From contig CAVTJL010000004.1 of assembly GCA_963735065.1 (NCBI GenBank), forward strand, positions 1,488,001-1,552,000: a stretch of 64,000 nt of DNA, given 5' to 3'. Within the stretch, counting starts at the first letter, position 1. The number at the start of each line of letters is the position of its first letter. Below the pieces are notes generated by a model. It was given only the letters and a program-made list of their open reading frames with translations, was not told the DNA's origin and ran no database searches. Source of the stretch: CAVTJL01 sp963735065. Lineage in GTDB: Bacteria; Pseudomonadota; Alphaproteobacteria; Geminicoccales; Geminicoccaceae. Of this stretch, positions 46,009 to 57,009 are shown in pieces. A program made the translations under genes and the position numbers.

Positions 46009-47052
46009 TCAGCCCTCCCCGCTCGCGGCCGCGGGCGGCGTCGCCGGCTGCTGCTGCGTGATGCAGTGGATGCCGCCGCCGCCATGGATGAGGTCGGTGA
46101 CCTCGAGCTGGGTGACCTCGCGGCCGGGAAAGGCCTGACCGACGGCGCGGTAGGCGGCCTTGTCGGCGGCGTCGGCGAAGCCCGGCATCACGATGCCGCC
46201 GTTGGCGATGTAGAAGTTGATGTAGGAGAGCGTGAGGCGGCTGCCGTCGTCGCGCTTCCTTGCCCTGGGCTGGAGGATCGGCAGCACCTCGAGCTGGCGC
46301 CCCCTGGCGTCGCTGACGGCCCGCAGCAGCTCGAGGTTGGCGGCGAGGCCCTCGTGGTTGGGGTCGGCCGCATCGTCGCTGGCGAGCGCCAGGACGGTGC
46401 CGGGCCGCGCGAAGCAGGCGACATTGTCCACATGCCCGCGCGTCTCGTCGTCGACGAGGCCGAAGGGCAGCCAGATGACGCGCTCCACGCCCAGATGGTC
46501 CTTCAGCACCGCCTCGGCCTCGCCGCGGCCGAGCCCGGGATTGCGCCGGGGATCGAGGATCGAGGTCTCGCAGACGAGGCAGGTGCCCTCGCCGTCGACA
46601 TGGATGGCGCCGCCCTCGGCCACCATCGGTGCCCGGTAGCGCGGCAGGTCCAGATGCTCGAGGATGCGCTGCGCCATCAGCGCGTCCTGGGCGTGGTCCT
46701 CGTAGACCTCGCCCCAGCCGTTGAAGCGCCAGTCGACGCCGGCGAGCCGGCCCTCGCCGTCGAGGACGAAGGTGGGCCCTGTGTCCCTGGTCCAGCTGTC
46801 GTCCTGAGGCATCGGCAGGACGGCGATGCCCGGCCCGCAGTGAAGCGAGACCGAGGCGGTGAGGTCCGGGCGGACCACCATCGTCACCGGCTCGAAATGC
46901 GCGATCGCCTTGGCGACCTCCGCCGTCACCTGACGCGCCGCCTCGAGGCGCGACCCCCACATGGCCTCACGGCAGGGCCAAGCCATCCAGCAGCGCGCGT
47001 GCGGCGCCCATTCCGCAGGCATGGCGAAGCCATCGTGGCGTGGCGTGCTCAA
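46009..47052 (-). CDS. aguA: Agmatine deiminase
   Basis: 347 residues from the TTG at 47052, chosen because GGGGGAGGA precedes it and it gives the family start (M)STPRHDGFAMPAEWAPHARC. Guanidino-modifying enzyme motifs: WMAWPCREAMWG, MPQDDSWTRDTGPTF, EGGAIHVDGEGTCL, GHVDNVACF and the nucleophile Cys330 in GGGGIHCITQQQP. It converts agmatine to N-carbamoylputrescine. The partner aguB is not in the window. It is divergent from the RidA gene. Confidence 0.93.
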   Translation of the reverse strand: MSTPRHDGFAMPAEWAPHARCWMAWPCREAMWGSRLEAARQVTAEVAKAIAHFEPVTMVVRPDLTASVSLHCGPGIAVLPMPQDDSWTRDTGPTFVLDGEGRLAGVDWRFNGWGEVYEDHAQDALMAQRILEHLDLPRYRAPMVAEGGAIHVDGEGTCLVCETSILDPRRNPGLGRGEAEAVLKDHLGVERVIWLPFGLVDDETRGHVDNVACFARPGTVLALASDDAADPNHEGLAANLELLRAVSDARGRQLEVLPILQPRARKRDDGSRLTLSYINFYIANGGIVMPGFADAADKAAYRAVGQAFPGREVTQLEVTDLIHGGGGIHCITQQQPATPPAAASGEG

Positions 47053-47198
47053 ACGGTCCTCCCCCACCGGTCCCACCCTTGGCGAGGGTGCACGGGATCG
47101 CCCGTTGACGCAACGCCGCATCGCAAGAGCCCCCCTGGCCGGCCGGCGCCGCGCGCCCTATCCTCAGCCCTGGTCGGACCGAAGCGGGAGCCCAGAAC

Positions 47199-47666
47199 AT
47201 GCCGAGCAGCATCGAGCAGCGCCTCCGGAAGCTCGGCATCGAGCTGCCCGAGGCGGCAGCGCCAGCCGCCAACTACGTGCCCTTCACCATCAGCGGCAAG
47301 ACCGTGCTGGTCTCGGGCCAGCTGCCGCTCGAGGGCGGGCGGCTGACCTTGACCGGCAGGCTCGGCGACGGCGTGCCCCTCGAGGCGGCGCAGGCGGCGG
47401 CACGGCTCTGCGCCGTGAACCTGCTCGCCCAGCTCAAGCGCGCCTGCGACGGCGATCTCGACCGCGCCGGGCGCTGCCTCAGGCTCGGCGGCTTCGTCGC
47501 CAGCACCCCCGCCTTCCACGACCACCACAAGGTGATCAACGGCGCCTCGGACCTCATCGTCGAGGCGATGGGCGAGGCCGGGCGGCACGCCCGCTTCGCG
47601 GTCGGCGTCGCCGCCCTGCCGATGGACGCGGCGGTCGAGGTCGACGCCACCTTCGAGCTCGCCTGA
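47199..47666 (+). CDS. RidA family protein (YjgF/Rid)
   Basis: 155 residues. The N-terminus SIEQRLRKLGIELPEAAAPAANYVP and the later LCAVNLLAQLKRACDGDLDRAGRCLRLGGFV, DHHKVINGASDLIVEAMGEAGRHAR fit the Rid/endoribonuclease L-PSP family, in the longer subgroup that carries an N-terminal extension. RidA hydrolyses reactive enamine/imine intermediates of amino acid metabolism. The next gene begins 15 bases downstream, probably in the same transcript. Confidence 0.9.
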   Translation: MPSSIEQRLRKLGIELPEAAAPAANYVPFTISGKTVLVSGQLPLEGGRLTLTGRLGDGVPLEAAQAAARLCAVNLLAQLKRACDGDLDRAGRCLRLGGFVASTPAFHDHHKVINGASDLIVEAMGEAGRHARFAVGVAALPMDAAVEVDATFELA

Positions 47667-47681
47667 GCCTTTCGGAACCCG

Positions 47682-48821
47682 ATGGACGCGAGGCTGCTCC
47701 AGGGCATCCAGGGGATCGAGGCGGCGGCCTGGGACCGGCTCGTGCCGGGCGACGACCCCTTCGTGCGGCACGCCTTCCTCGATCTGATGGAGAAGAGCGG
47801 CTCGGCCACGACCAGGACCGGCTGGCAGCCGCTCCATCTCGTGCTCGAGGAGGATGGGCGGCCGATCGGCGCCGTGCCCCTCTATGCCAAGAGCCACAGC
47901 TGGGGCGAGTATGTCTTCGACCACGCCTGGGCCGACGCCTTCGAGCGCAGCGGCGGCAGCTACTATCCGAAGCTGCAGGCGGCGGTGCCGTTCACGCCGG
48001 TGCCGGGGCCGCGCCTGCTGACCGGCGGCGATCCCGCCGTCGCCCCCGCCCTCGCGGCCGCCCTGGCGCTCACCGCCAAGGAGACGGGCCTCTCCTCGCT
48101 GCACGTCACCTTCTGCAGCGAGGCGGACGCGGCTGCGCTGACCGGCGCCGGCTTTCTCCTGCGCCAGGGCATCCAGTATCACTGGCACAATCGCGGCTAT
48201 CGGGACTTCTCGGACTTCCTGGACGGGCTCAAGAGCGCCAAGCGCAAGACGATCCGCAAGGAGCGCCAGTCGGTGCGCGACGCGGGTGTGGAGATCCGCA
48301 CGCTCACGGGCGACGCGCTGGGGGCGGACGATCTCGCCGGCTTTTATCCCTTCTACCGCGCCACGGTCGACAAGCGCTGGGGCAGCGCCTATCTGACCCG
48401 CCGCTTCTTCGAGCGGCTGGGCCGCGAGCTTCGGGATCGCGTCGTCTATGTGGTGGCCGTGAAGGACGGCGAGACGGTGGCGGCAGCGCTCAATCTCTGG
48501 GCCGGCGACACGCTCTACGGCAGGCTCTGGGGCTGCCTCGAGTCCTACCGGTTCCTGCATTTCGAGTGCTGCTACTACGCCGCCATCGACTTCGCGATCG
48601 CCCGGGGCCTGGGCCGGGTCGAGGCGGGCGCGCAGGGCACGCACAAGCTGCTGCGCGGCTACGAGCCGGTGTGGACGCGAAGCGCCCACTGGATAGGCGA
48701 CCGCCGCTTCCGTGCTGCCGTCGAGCGTTTTCTCGTCGAGGAGCACCGGCAGCTCGAGGAGCAGCTTTTGGAGCTGGGCCAGATGCTGCCCTACAGGCAG
48801 GCCCAGGGCTGCCCGAGCTGA
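47682..48821 (+). CDS. GNAT family N-acetyltransferase (DUF482/peptidogalycan-biosynthesis-like)
   Basis: 379 residues. DUF482 landmarks: DPFVRHAFLDLMEKSGSATT, YVFDHAWADAFERSGGSYYPKLQ, AVPFTPVPGPRLL, YHWHNRGYRDFSDFL and a FHFECCYY-like RFLHFECCYYAAIDFAI followed by GAQGTHKLLRGYEPV. The fold resembles FemX/GNAT aminoacyl or acyl transferases; no substrate has been fixed for the family as far as I know. It follows ridA by 15 bases. Confidence 0.9.
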   Translation: MDARLLQGIQGIEAAAWDRLVPGDDPFVRHAFLDLMEKSGSATTRTGWQPLHLVLEEDGRPIGAVPLYAKSHSWGEYVFDHAWADAFERSGGSYYPKLQAAVPFTPVPGPRLLTGGDPAVAPALAAALALTAKETGLSSLHVTFCSEADAAALTGAGFLLRQGIQYHWHNRGYRDFSDFLDGLKSAKRKTIRKERQSVRDAGVEIRTLTGDALGADDLAGFYPFYRATVDKRWGSAYLTRRFFERLGRELRDRVVYVVAVKDGETVAAALNLWAGDTLYGRLWGCLESYRFLHFECCYYAAIDFAIARGLGRVEAGAQGTHKLLRGYEPVWTRSAHWIGDRRFRAAVERFLVEEHRQLEEQLLELGQMLPYRQAQGCPS

Positions 48822-49017
48822 GGGCGGTCATGGCGACCATCGCGGCCGACCATGGCCCGATCGAGGCCGCCGGCACCTTCGCGCGTCGCGCGCGCAGCGG
48901 GCTCGAAGCTCGATCGGCGTAGCGGCGGACAGGCTCGGCCGCTCTCGAGCCGGGCATGACCTTCGCCGGAAGAGCGGCCGGTCGCGAAAGCTCAGCTTGG
49001 GGTGGCTGCCTGCGGGC

Positions 49018-49512
49018 TCAGGGCGTCTGCGTTCCCGCCCTCGCCGCCTCGATCTTGGCGATGTCGATCCGGCCCATGGTCATCATGGCGTCCATCGCGC
49101 GCTTCGCGGCGGCGCGGTCCGGATCCTTGAGCGCCGCCATCAGGGCTCGCGGCACGATCTGCCAGGAGAATCCCCAGCGGTCCTTGCACCAGCCGCACGC
49201 GCTCTCGCTGCCGCCGTTCTCGACGATCGCATTCCAATAGCGGTCGAACTCGGCCTGATCCTCGGTCATGATCTGAAAGCTCACCGCCTCGTTCGGCGCG
49301 AACGCGGGACCGCCATTCAGGCCGACGAAGGCTTGGCCCAGCACGGTGAACTCGACGGTCAGCTCACTGCCCTGCTCGCCGCCGGGGTGATCGGACGGCG
49401 ATTGAAGCGCCTCCTCGACACGGCTGTCGGGAAAGGTGGCAGCGTAGAATTCCGCCGCCTTCCGCGCCTCGCCATGGTCGAACCACAGACAGGTGACGAT
49501 TTTCTTGGACAT
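49018..49512 (-). CDS. VOC family protein (PhnB-like)
   Basis: 164 residues. KIVTCLWFDHGEARKAAEFYAATFPDSRVEE and SFQIMTEDQAEFDRYWNAIVENG, then SACGWCKDRWGFSWQIVPRAL are the conserved segments of the 3-demethylubiquinone-9 methyltransferase-domain (PhnB-like) VOC proteins. They are metal-binding or accessory paired beta-alpha folds of unclear reaction. GGAGGAGC precedes the ATG. The 196 bases between the preceding plus-strand gene and this stop hold no convincing gene. Confidence 0.9.
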   Translation of the reverse strand: MSKKIVTCLWFDHGEARKAAEFYAATFPDSRVEEALQSPSDHPGGEQGSELTVEFTVLGQAFVGLNGGPAFAPNEAVSFQIMTEDQAEFDRYWNAIVENGGSESACGWCKDRWGFSWQIVPRALMAALKDPDRAAAKRAMDAMMTMGRIDIAKIEAARAGTQTP

Positions 49513-49716
49513 GGAAGCTCCTCCTTCCGTCGGCCCATCACCCCGTCTTGTCGCTCGGCGCGCCGGTGGATCGACATGCCTCGGCCTTTTTCTTCGGCCG
49601 GTGTTGCTGGAGTCGCATCCCTCGGGCCGTGGCGCGGCCGGCCGACGAGCTCGCTGCCCGGCCGGCTCCGAGGCGGGGAGCGGCCTGGCACCCGGTCCGA
49701 GACGATGGATCGCGGC

Positions 49717-50079
49717 TCAGGCCCTCGTTCGGAAGGCCCGGCTGGAGACGGAGATCGAGTTCCCGCAAGGGTCCTTGGCGTTGGCGAACTGATAGCCGTC
49801 GGCCTGATGGATCGGCCCGAACGCCAAGCCGCTCTCGGCACAGCGCGAGCGAAAGGCCGCGACATCGGCCACGTCGAAGACGAGCTTCACCAGCGACTGG
49901 CCGGCCCGTTGCCCCTTGCTCGCCTGGTGGATCATCAAGGCAGCGCCGCCATCGGGACTGCTCAGCTCGACGATCCTGTCGCCGGCCTCTCTCGAGGCTT
50001 TGAAGCCGAAATGCCTCTCGTAGAAGCGGACGGTCTCCTCGACGTTCCGCGCGTAGAGGACCAGTCTCCCCAACGGCAA
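49717..50079 (-). CDS. VOC family protein (glyoxalase/bleomycin resistance-like)
   Basis: 120 residues. One complete vicinal-oxygen-chelate module pair: RLVLYARNVEETVRFYERHFGF at the N-terminus, AALMIHQASKG with a metal-type His, and the C-terminal DGYQFANAKDPCGNSISVSS. Such proteins act as dioxygenases, isomerases or antibiotic-binding proteins; the substrate is unknown. It is 204 bases upstream of the PhnB-like gene on the same strand. Confidence 0.88.
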   Translation of the reverse strand: MPLGRLVLYARNVEETVRFYERHFGFKASREAGDRIVELSSPDGGAALMIHQASKGQRAGQSLVKLVFDVADVAAFRSRCAESGLAFGPIHQADGYQFANAKDPCGNSISVSSRAFRTRA

Positions 50080-50207
50080 GGCCGCTCCTCCTCCCGGGAC
50101 GCAGGAAGCCTATAGCCTTTGGCACCGCCTCGGCCCGGATGCCATCGACGTCCCGCCTCGTGGTCGAGAGCGTCCGCCAGCCGGAAGAGAAGCCGCCCGC
50201 TTCCGCC

Positions 50208-52536
<2,329 letters not shown>

Positions 52537-52599
52537 CACCCAGGATCCCCGACCCCGATCCGCGCCCCGAATGGGACAGGCATCCGAGCGTCGGCCACG

Positions 52600-52926
52600 T
52601 CACTCTTTCTCCATCGTGCACTGTAGCGGATGTTGATGCTGACGGGCGAACTCAATCACCTGGGCCACCTTCGTCTCCGCCACCTCAAAGGTGTAGACGC
52701 CGCAGACCCCGACGCCCTTGTGGTGCACATGCAGCATGATCCGCGTCGCATCCTCGCGATTCTTGCTGAAGAATCGCTCAAGGACGTGAACGACGAACTC
52801 CATCGGCGTGTAGTCGTCGTTCAACAGCAGGACCTTGTAGAGGGACGGGCGCTGGGTTCGCGTCCGCGACTTGGTCGCGATGTCACCCTTCGTCGCGTCG
52901 TCCCGGTCAAAGCCGCCGTCGCTCAT
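52600..52926 (-). CDS. clpS: ATP-dependent Clp protease adaptor ClpS
   Basis: 108 residues. The core YKVLLLNDDYTPMEFVVHVLERFF and IMLHVHHKGVGVCGVYTFEVAETKV contains the ClpS N-degron pocket residues (NDDxTPMEFV and the His of the VHHKG motif). The N-terminal 28 residues are the flexible basic tail that enters ClpA. It delivers N-end-rule substrates to ClpAP. clpA begins 63 bases downstream, the standard clpS-clpA order. Confidence 0.96.
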   Translation of the reverse strand: MSDGGFDRDDATKGDIATKSRTRTQRPSLYKVLLLNDDYTPMEFVVHVLERFFSKNREDATRIMLHVHHKGVGVCGVYTFEVAETKVAQVIEFARQHQHPLQCTMEKE

Positions 52927-53203
52927 GATCCTCCCGGCACACCAGCAAGCGCAATCGACGTTGAAAGCTTAGTCCATGCGCATCGTCAAACAAATCCCTT
53001 TTGCGCCCGAGGGCCGAGGGATGGCTGCCCCGGAGATCGTTCGCGCACCCCGGGTAGGCAAGGGGTCGGCACCGGCATGGCGGCCCCGCGCTGCGGTCGG
53101 GGCAGCGGCTAGGCAAAGGAGGGGCCGTCCGCCATAAGGGGCGCCTCGCGCGTCGGAGGCCCGCCCGAGGGGCGGTCGGCGCCGGGAAGACGACAGCGTG
53201 GCG

Positions 53204-53232
53204 GTCCCCGCCGCCCCAGGGCGGACGGGGAC
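53204..53232 (+). other. Stable hairpin in the 361-base region upstream of the SLC13-type transporter
   Basis: GTCCCCG-CCGCCC, a 2-base loop, then GGGCGG-A-CGGGGAC give a 13-pair stem with one bulged A. A weaker GCCTC/GAGGC stem lies just upstream (53143-53160). The hairpin ends 55 bases before the transporter start. The region from 52927 to 53287 contains no convincing gene; a structured leader or attenuator for the transporter is possible. Confidence 0.5.
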
Positions 53233-53287
53233 GGGGGAGCCATCGACCGCACCGCATCATCCGACCTCCAAAGCCGGTACCACCAGC

Positions 53288-54634
53288 ATGCAAGAAGCCG
53301 CCGCGATGTCGGCCACGGCCATCTTCGGGCTCAGCCCGATCCTCGTCTCGACGCTGATCATGGTCGTCGTCTACGCCGTCATCATCGCCGAGCGGGTCAA
53401 TCGCTCGATCATCGCCCTCCTCGGCGCCTGCCTCGTCGTCTTCATGGGCGTCCTCACCTTCCAGGAGGCGGTGGACGCGATCGACTTCAACACCATCGGC
53501 CTGCTTACCGGCATGATGATCCTGGTGGCCGTGTCGCGCCGCTCGGGCATGTTCGAGTATCTGGCCGTGTGGGCCGCCAAGCTGGCGCGGGCCGAGCCCT
53601 GGGCCATCCTCGTCGTGCTGCAGATCACGACGGCCGTGCTGTCGGCAGCGCTCGACAACGTGACCACCGTGCTGCTCGTGGTGCCGGTGACGATCGCCAT
53701 CACGCGCGACCTCAAGGTTCCGGCCTATCCCTTTCTTTTCGCTGAGATCTTCGCCTCCAACATCGGCGGCACGGCGACCCTGATCGGCGATCCGCCGAAC
53801 ATCCTGATCGGCTCGAGCGCGGGCTTGAGCTTCGATCAGTTCCTCGTCCAGCTGGGCCCCCTCGTCGTTGTCGTGATGGCGGTGCAGGCGCTGATGATCC
53901 ACCTCGTCTGGGGCCGCGAGATGAGGGCGCCCGCCGAGGCGCGGCAGGTCGTGATGGCGATGGACGAGCGCGCCACGGTGCGCGACCCGCGGCTGCTCAA
54001 GAAGTCGATCGCGGTGCTGGCCGTCGTGATGTGCGCCTTCACGGTGGCGCGGCCGATGGGCTGGGAGCCGGGGGCGATCGCGCTCTTCGGCGCGGCGGCG
54101 CTCATGCTGCTCGACGGCCTGGGCCTGCGCGGCGAGGAGCAGCAGCACCACGCTGTGCGGATCTTCAACGAGGTCGAGTGGGTCACGATCTTCTTCTTCG
54201 TCGGCCTCTTCATCGTCGTCCGCGGCATCGACAAGGCGGGCGTGCTGCGCCTCCTGGCCGAGGATCTGGTGCGCGCCACCGGCGGCCATCTGGCGATCGC
54301 GGGCTCGGTCATCCTTTGGGCCAGCGCCGTGCTGTCGGCGATCGTCGACAACATCCCGTTCGTCGCGACGATGATTCCGCTGGTCAAGGATCTGGCGCCC
54401 GAGCTCGGCGGGGCGGCCGCCATCCATCCGCTTTGGTGGTGCCTGTCGCTCGGCGCCTGCCTCGGCGGCAACGGCACGCTGATCGGCGCCTCGGCCAACC
54501 TCACCGTGGCGGGCCTGGGCGATCGCAGCGGAATCCACTTCCGCTTCCTGACCTACACCAAGATCGCCTTCCCGATGATGCTGGTCAGCATCGCCATGGC
54601 GCAGGTCTATGTCTGGCTGCGCTATCTCGGCTGA
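53288..54634 (+). CDS. SLC13/ArsB-NhaD-type ion transporter
   Basis: 448 residues from the ATG at 53288; the longer open frame upstream is low-complexity and crosses the hairpin leader. There are about eleven hydrophobic segments. Two inverted-repeat signatures of the ion-transporter superfamily are present: LDNVTTVLLVVPVTIAI with SNIGGTATLIGDPPNILIG, and VDNIPFVATMIPLVKDL with LGGNGTLIGASANLTVAG. These pairs are shared by ArsB, NhaD and P-protein-like permeases. The substrate could be sodium/proton, arsenite or an organic anion. Confidence 0.9.
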   Translation: MQEAAAMSATAIFGLSPILVSTLIMVVVYAVIIAERVNRSIIALLGACLVVFMGVLTFQEAVDAIDFNTIGLLTGMMILVAVSRRSGMFEYLAVWAAKLARAEPWAILVVLQITTAVLSAALDNVTTVLLVVPVTIAITRDLKVPAYPFLFAEIFASNIGGTATLIGDPPNILIGSSAGLSFDQFLVQLGPLVVVVMAVQALMIHLVWGREMRAPAEARQVVMAMDERATVRDPRLLKKSIAVLAVVMCAFTVARPMGWEPGAIALFGAAALMLLDGLGLRGEEQQHHAVRIFNEVEWVTIFFFVGLFIVVRGIDKAGVLRLLAEDLVRATGGHLAIAGSVILWASAVLSAIVDNIPFVATMIPLVKDLAPELGGAAAIHPLWWCLSLGACLGGNGTLIGASANLTVAGLGDRSGIHFRFLTYTKIAFPMMLVSIAMAQVYVWLRYLG

Positions 54635-54698
54635 GCGATCGATGATGCCCGGCCCGACGCGGCCGGCAGAAGGCTAGGAGCCCGCCCGCGGGGTGGGC

Positions 54699-55391
54699 TC
54701 AGCCGGCCGGCACCTTGCTTGGGCCGTCACCGCCTTCGCCACCCTCGCCGCTCCCGCGCCGCTCGGTCTTGAGGCGGAGGCGGGCCGAGCGCGGCGATCC
54801 GGGCGGCAGGTTGCGCGACGGGGCGCTGGCCTCGGGCTCCGGGCCGGCCTCGGCGGCAGCGGCGGGCGGCGTCTCGTCGTCGCGCGCGTCCGGCGTCTCC
54901 GGCTCGGGCTCCTCCGGCGCAGGCGTCGCCGCAGGCGGCTCGGCGGCCGGCGAGGCGGCGAGGCTCAGCACCATCTCGCGCAGACGCTCGGGCGCCACGG
55001 CCGTGGCCGGCCGGGCGGCGCGCTCCTCTTCCTCCTCCTGGGCATCGGCGAGCGCGCTGTCGGCGTCGGCCAGCGTGAGCTTGAGGCGTGCCAGCTGCTC
55101 GAAGAACTCCTCGCGCTGGGCCGGGAACAGGCGCTCGGCCTGGCGCTCCTCCACAAGCCGCTCGGCCTGCGCCAGGATGTTGCGCGCGTGCACGAGCTGG
55201 CCCGAGGCGCGCGTGTTGCCGGCCAGCATCTGCGCCAGCGCCTTCGTGGTCGGCTGGAGCAGCGGCAGGATCTCGTGCGCGGAGCCGGGGGTCCGCCTGC
55301 CACCGTCGCGATGATGCCGGCCCTGCTGCGGGCCGCCCTTGCCCCGCTTCTTGTTGCCACGTCGATAGGGGAACATCGATCGGTCTTTCAT
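54699..55391 (-). CDS. Hypothetical protein with basic N-terminus, 230 aa
   Basis: I do not recognise a family. The first 30 residues are strongly basic (FPYRRGNKKRGKGG), suggesting nucleic-acid contact. Residues about 40-125 form predicted helices with heptad-like spacing (LVHARNILAQAERLVEERQ, REEFFEQLARLKLTLADADS) and may be a coiled coil. The tail is rich in Pro, Ala and Glu and probably disordered. The opposite strand also has an open frame, but this frame gives the more protein-like composition. Confidence 0.55.
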   Translation of the reverse strand: MKDRSMFPYRRGNKKRGKGGPQQGRHHRDGGRRTPGSAHEILPLLQPTTKALAQMLAGNTRASGQLVHARNILAQAERLVEERQAERLFPAQREEFFEQLARLKLTLADADSALADAQEEEEERAARPATAVAPERLREMVLSLAASPAAEPPAATPAPEEPEPETPDARDDETPPAAAAEAGPEPEASAPSRNLPPGSPRSARLRLKTERRGSGEGGEGGDGPSKVPAG

Positions 55392-55520
55392 GCGCTTCCG
55401 GACATCATCATTGCACCCCGCGCCCGCGCAGGTCGTCCGTGAACGGGGGGTCGACCCGTCAACCTGCCAAAGCCTCGCCCAAACTCATCGCGGACGGCCC
55501 GCACATCGCGATACTTAGGT

Positions 55521-55586
55521 CGAGCTCAACAGTCCTTGGACGGGCATGCGGGCCGAAGCAGTCGGCCCCGCGAATGTTCGAGCTCG
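55521..55586. other. Candidate structured RNA element in a gene-poor region
   Basis: An outer stem pairs CGAGCTCAAC (55521-55530) with GTTCGAGCTCG (55576-55586), with one bulge. It encloses an inner stem GCGGGCCGA (55548-55556) / TCGGCCCCGC (55562-55571), also with one bulge. Together they fold 66 bases into a two-level hairpin. The region 55392-55771 has no convincing coding frame and is less GC-rich than its surroundings. Strand and function are unknown. Confidence 0.4.
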
Positions 55587-55771
55587 GTACGATTGGCCAT
55601 AGAGGCAGAAAAGACGCCTCCGACGAGCCGAGCACTACAGGGCGAGCACGAAAATTCAAGCAAAAAAACCGCACCCCACCACGTCGCACCCGCATTCGCC
55701 GGCGCTTTCCGCCGTGCCGAACCTTCGCTCGAGGGAAAGGACAAGAGGTCGCTCAGCTTAACGTTGCCGAG

Positions 55772-56227
55772 CTAGACATGGTTCCGCTCCCCACGAGCGC
55801 AAGACGAGCGCGCCGGTGGCCCGTCGCCGACATCGCCTGCCTCGTCCTTTCCGCCCTCGCCCGGGCCGTGCCCGAGGGCCGTCGCCGCCCTCTCCGCCTC
55901 CCCCACCGCGTGGGATGACGCGCGGGGCCCGGGCCCGCGCGTCCGTCCGTCGGGCGCGCCGTCCAGCAGCCGCTCCACCTCTGCCAGGGCCTCGGCCACA
56001 CCGTCCAGAAGGAGGCGCGCCTCGCGGCCGATGGCGCCGCCGGCCCCGCCCAGCAGGAGCTCGAGCGTCCCGCGCAGGCGATGGAGCGCCGCGCGCGCCG
56101 CCGTCGACGGCCATAGCGTGCCGGAAGGCGCCGACAGGCGCGGGTTCCGTCGTCCACTGGAGACTGTCACCAACCGTTCCTCCGCCACCCCTGCGGCCCG
56201 CGGAGCCGCCGGCGGCCACGAGCGCAA
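55772..56227 (-). CDS. Hypothetical protein (weak)
   Basis: 151 codons at most. The central part (ALHRLRGTLELLLGGAGGAIG, EARLLLDGVAEALAEVERLL) reads like one or two amphipathic helices and is the only protein-like stretch in this region. The N- and C-terminal parts are low-complexity and may not be translated, and three other frames are open across the same bases. I see no ribosome site that decides a start. Treat as a possible small gene only. Confidence 0.3.
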   Translation of the reverse strand: MRSWPPAAPRAAGVAEERLVTVSSGRRNPRLSAPSGTLWPSTAARAALHRLRGTLELLLGGAGGAIGREARLLLDGVAEALAEVERLLDGAPDGRTRGPGPRASSHAVGEAERAATALGHGPGEGGKDEAGDVGDGPPARSSCARGERNHV

Positions 56228-56301
56228 GCCTAGCCGCCGAAGGTTGATGCGAGGTAAAGCAGGCCCACCATCAAGAGCATCGGGCCCGGGAGGACTGCAC
56301 C

Positions 56302-56598
56302 ATGCCCTACGTCATCATCGCCAAGGACAAGGCGAACGCGCTCGAGCTGCGCACGGCGCTGCGCGGCGAGCATCTCGAGTATCTGAAGGGCTTCAAGGAC
56401 AAGCTCCTGGCCGGCGGCGCGCTCACCGCCGACGACGGCACGGGCGGCTACGGCACGGTCTTCATCCTCGACACCGAGGACCGCGCCGAGGCCGAGGCCT
56501 TCGCCCGCAACGATCCCTTCGCCAAGGGCGGGCTCTTCGACATGGTTCAGGTGACCCGCTGGCGGAAGGCCATCTTCAACCGCGAGATGCTCGTCTGA
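56302..56598 (+). CDS. YciI family protein
   Basis: 98 residues. PYVIIAKDKANALELRTALRGEHLEYLKGF, LLAGGALTADDGTGGYGTVFI and DPFAKGGLFDMVQVTRWRKAI match the YCII dimeric alpha-beta barrel, with the conserved His in EHLEYL and the Asp in NDPF thought to be catalytic. The reaction is unknown; the family is related to muconolactone isomerase-like folds. It stands alone, with GGGAGGAC before the ATG. Confidence 0.93.
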   Translation: MPYVIIAKDKANALELRTALRGEHLEYLKGFKDKLLAGGALTADDGTGGYGTVFILDTEDRAEAEAFARNDPFAKGGLFDMVQVTRWRKAIFNREMLV

Positions 56599-56741
56599 GC
56601 ACATGCCGCGGCGCATCCCCTTGCGCGCAGGCTGCCGCGCGGCCCGTTTTCCGGGCGGCCATTCTCGGGTATGGGGCTGCGCCGCTCACCCCTGCGCGAG
56701 GAGACGTGTCATGGCAGCCAGGGACGTCAGCTTTTGAGCCG

Positions 56742-56938
56742 ATGAGCAAGCGCCGGAGGGGGTTTCAACAGCGAGACCCGGGTCAAGCGCGGAACGCGCA
56801 TCGTCCACGGTGACAAGGAGCTTCTCGAGAAGCTCGGGCGCAACGACCCGTGCCCTTGCGGCTCGGCCAGGCGCTACAAGTCGTGCTGCATGCGAAAGCG
56901 GAGCTTTCGTCGAGCGCGGCTCCTATGTCCGCGACTGA
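56742..56938 (+). pseudogene. Small SEC-C motif protein, frameshifted twice
   Basis: The ATG at 56742 starts MSKRRRGF. Dropping one T from the TTT at 56763-56765 gives NSETRVKRGTRIVHGDKELL, EKLGRNDPCPCGSARRYKSCC. Dropping one A from the AAA at 56895-56897 then gives MRSGAFVERGSYVRD and a stop at 56936-56938. The result is a 64-residue protein with the zinc-binding SEC-C motif CxCx8CC that matches a known family of short basic SEC-C proteins. As given, the sequence is out of frame and would be missed by automatic gene callers. Confidence 0.7.
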
Positions 56939-57009
56939 AAGAAGCGCCGCCTCGGCCAGATGACGCGAGCCTCGCCGCTCGCGTCATCGCCGGGGCGCTG
57001 CTGGCCTTC

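Noticed and set aside
48822..48930. A 29-codon open frame after the DUF482 gene
   Set aside because: Low-complexity, no ribosome site, no recognisable features.
55459..55744. Short open frames of 70-80 codons in the gene-poor region
   Set aside because: No ribosome site, no recognisable motifs and several overlapping alternatives on both strands; the structured-RNA reading is at least as good.
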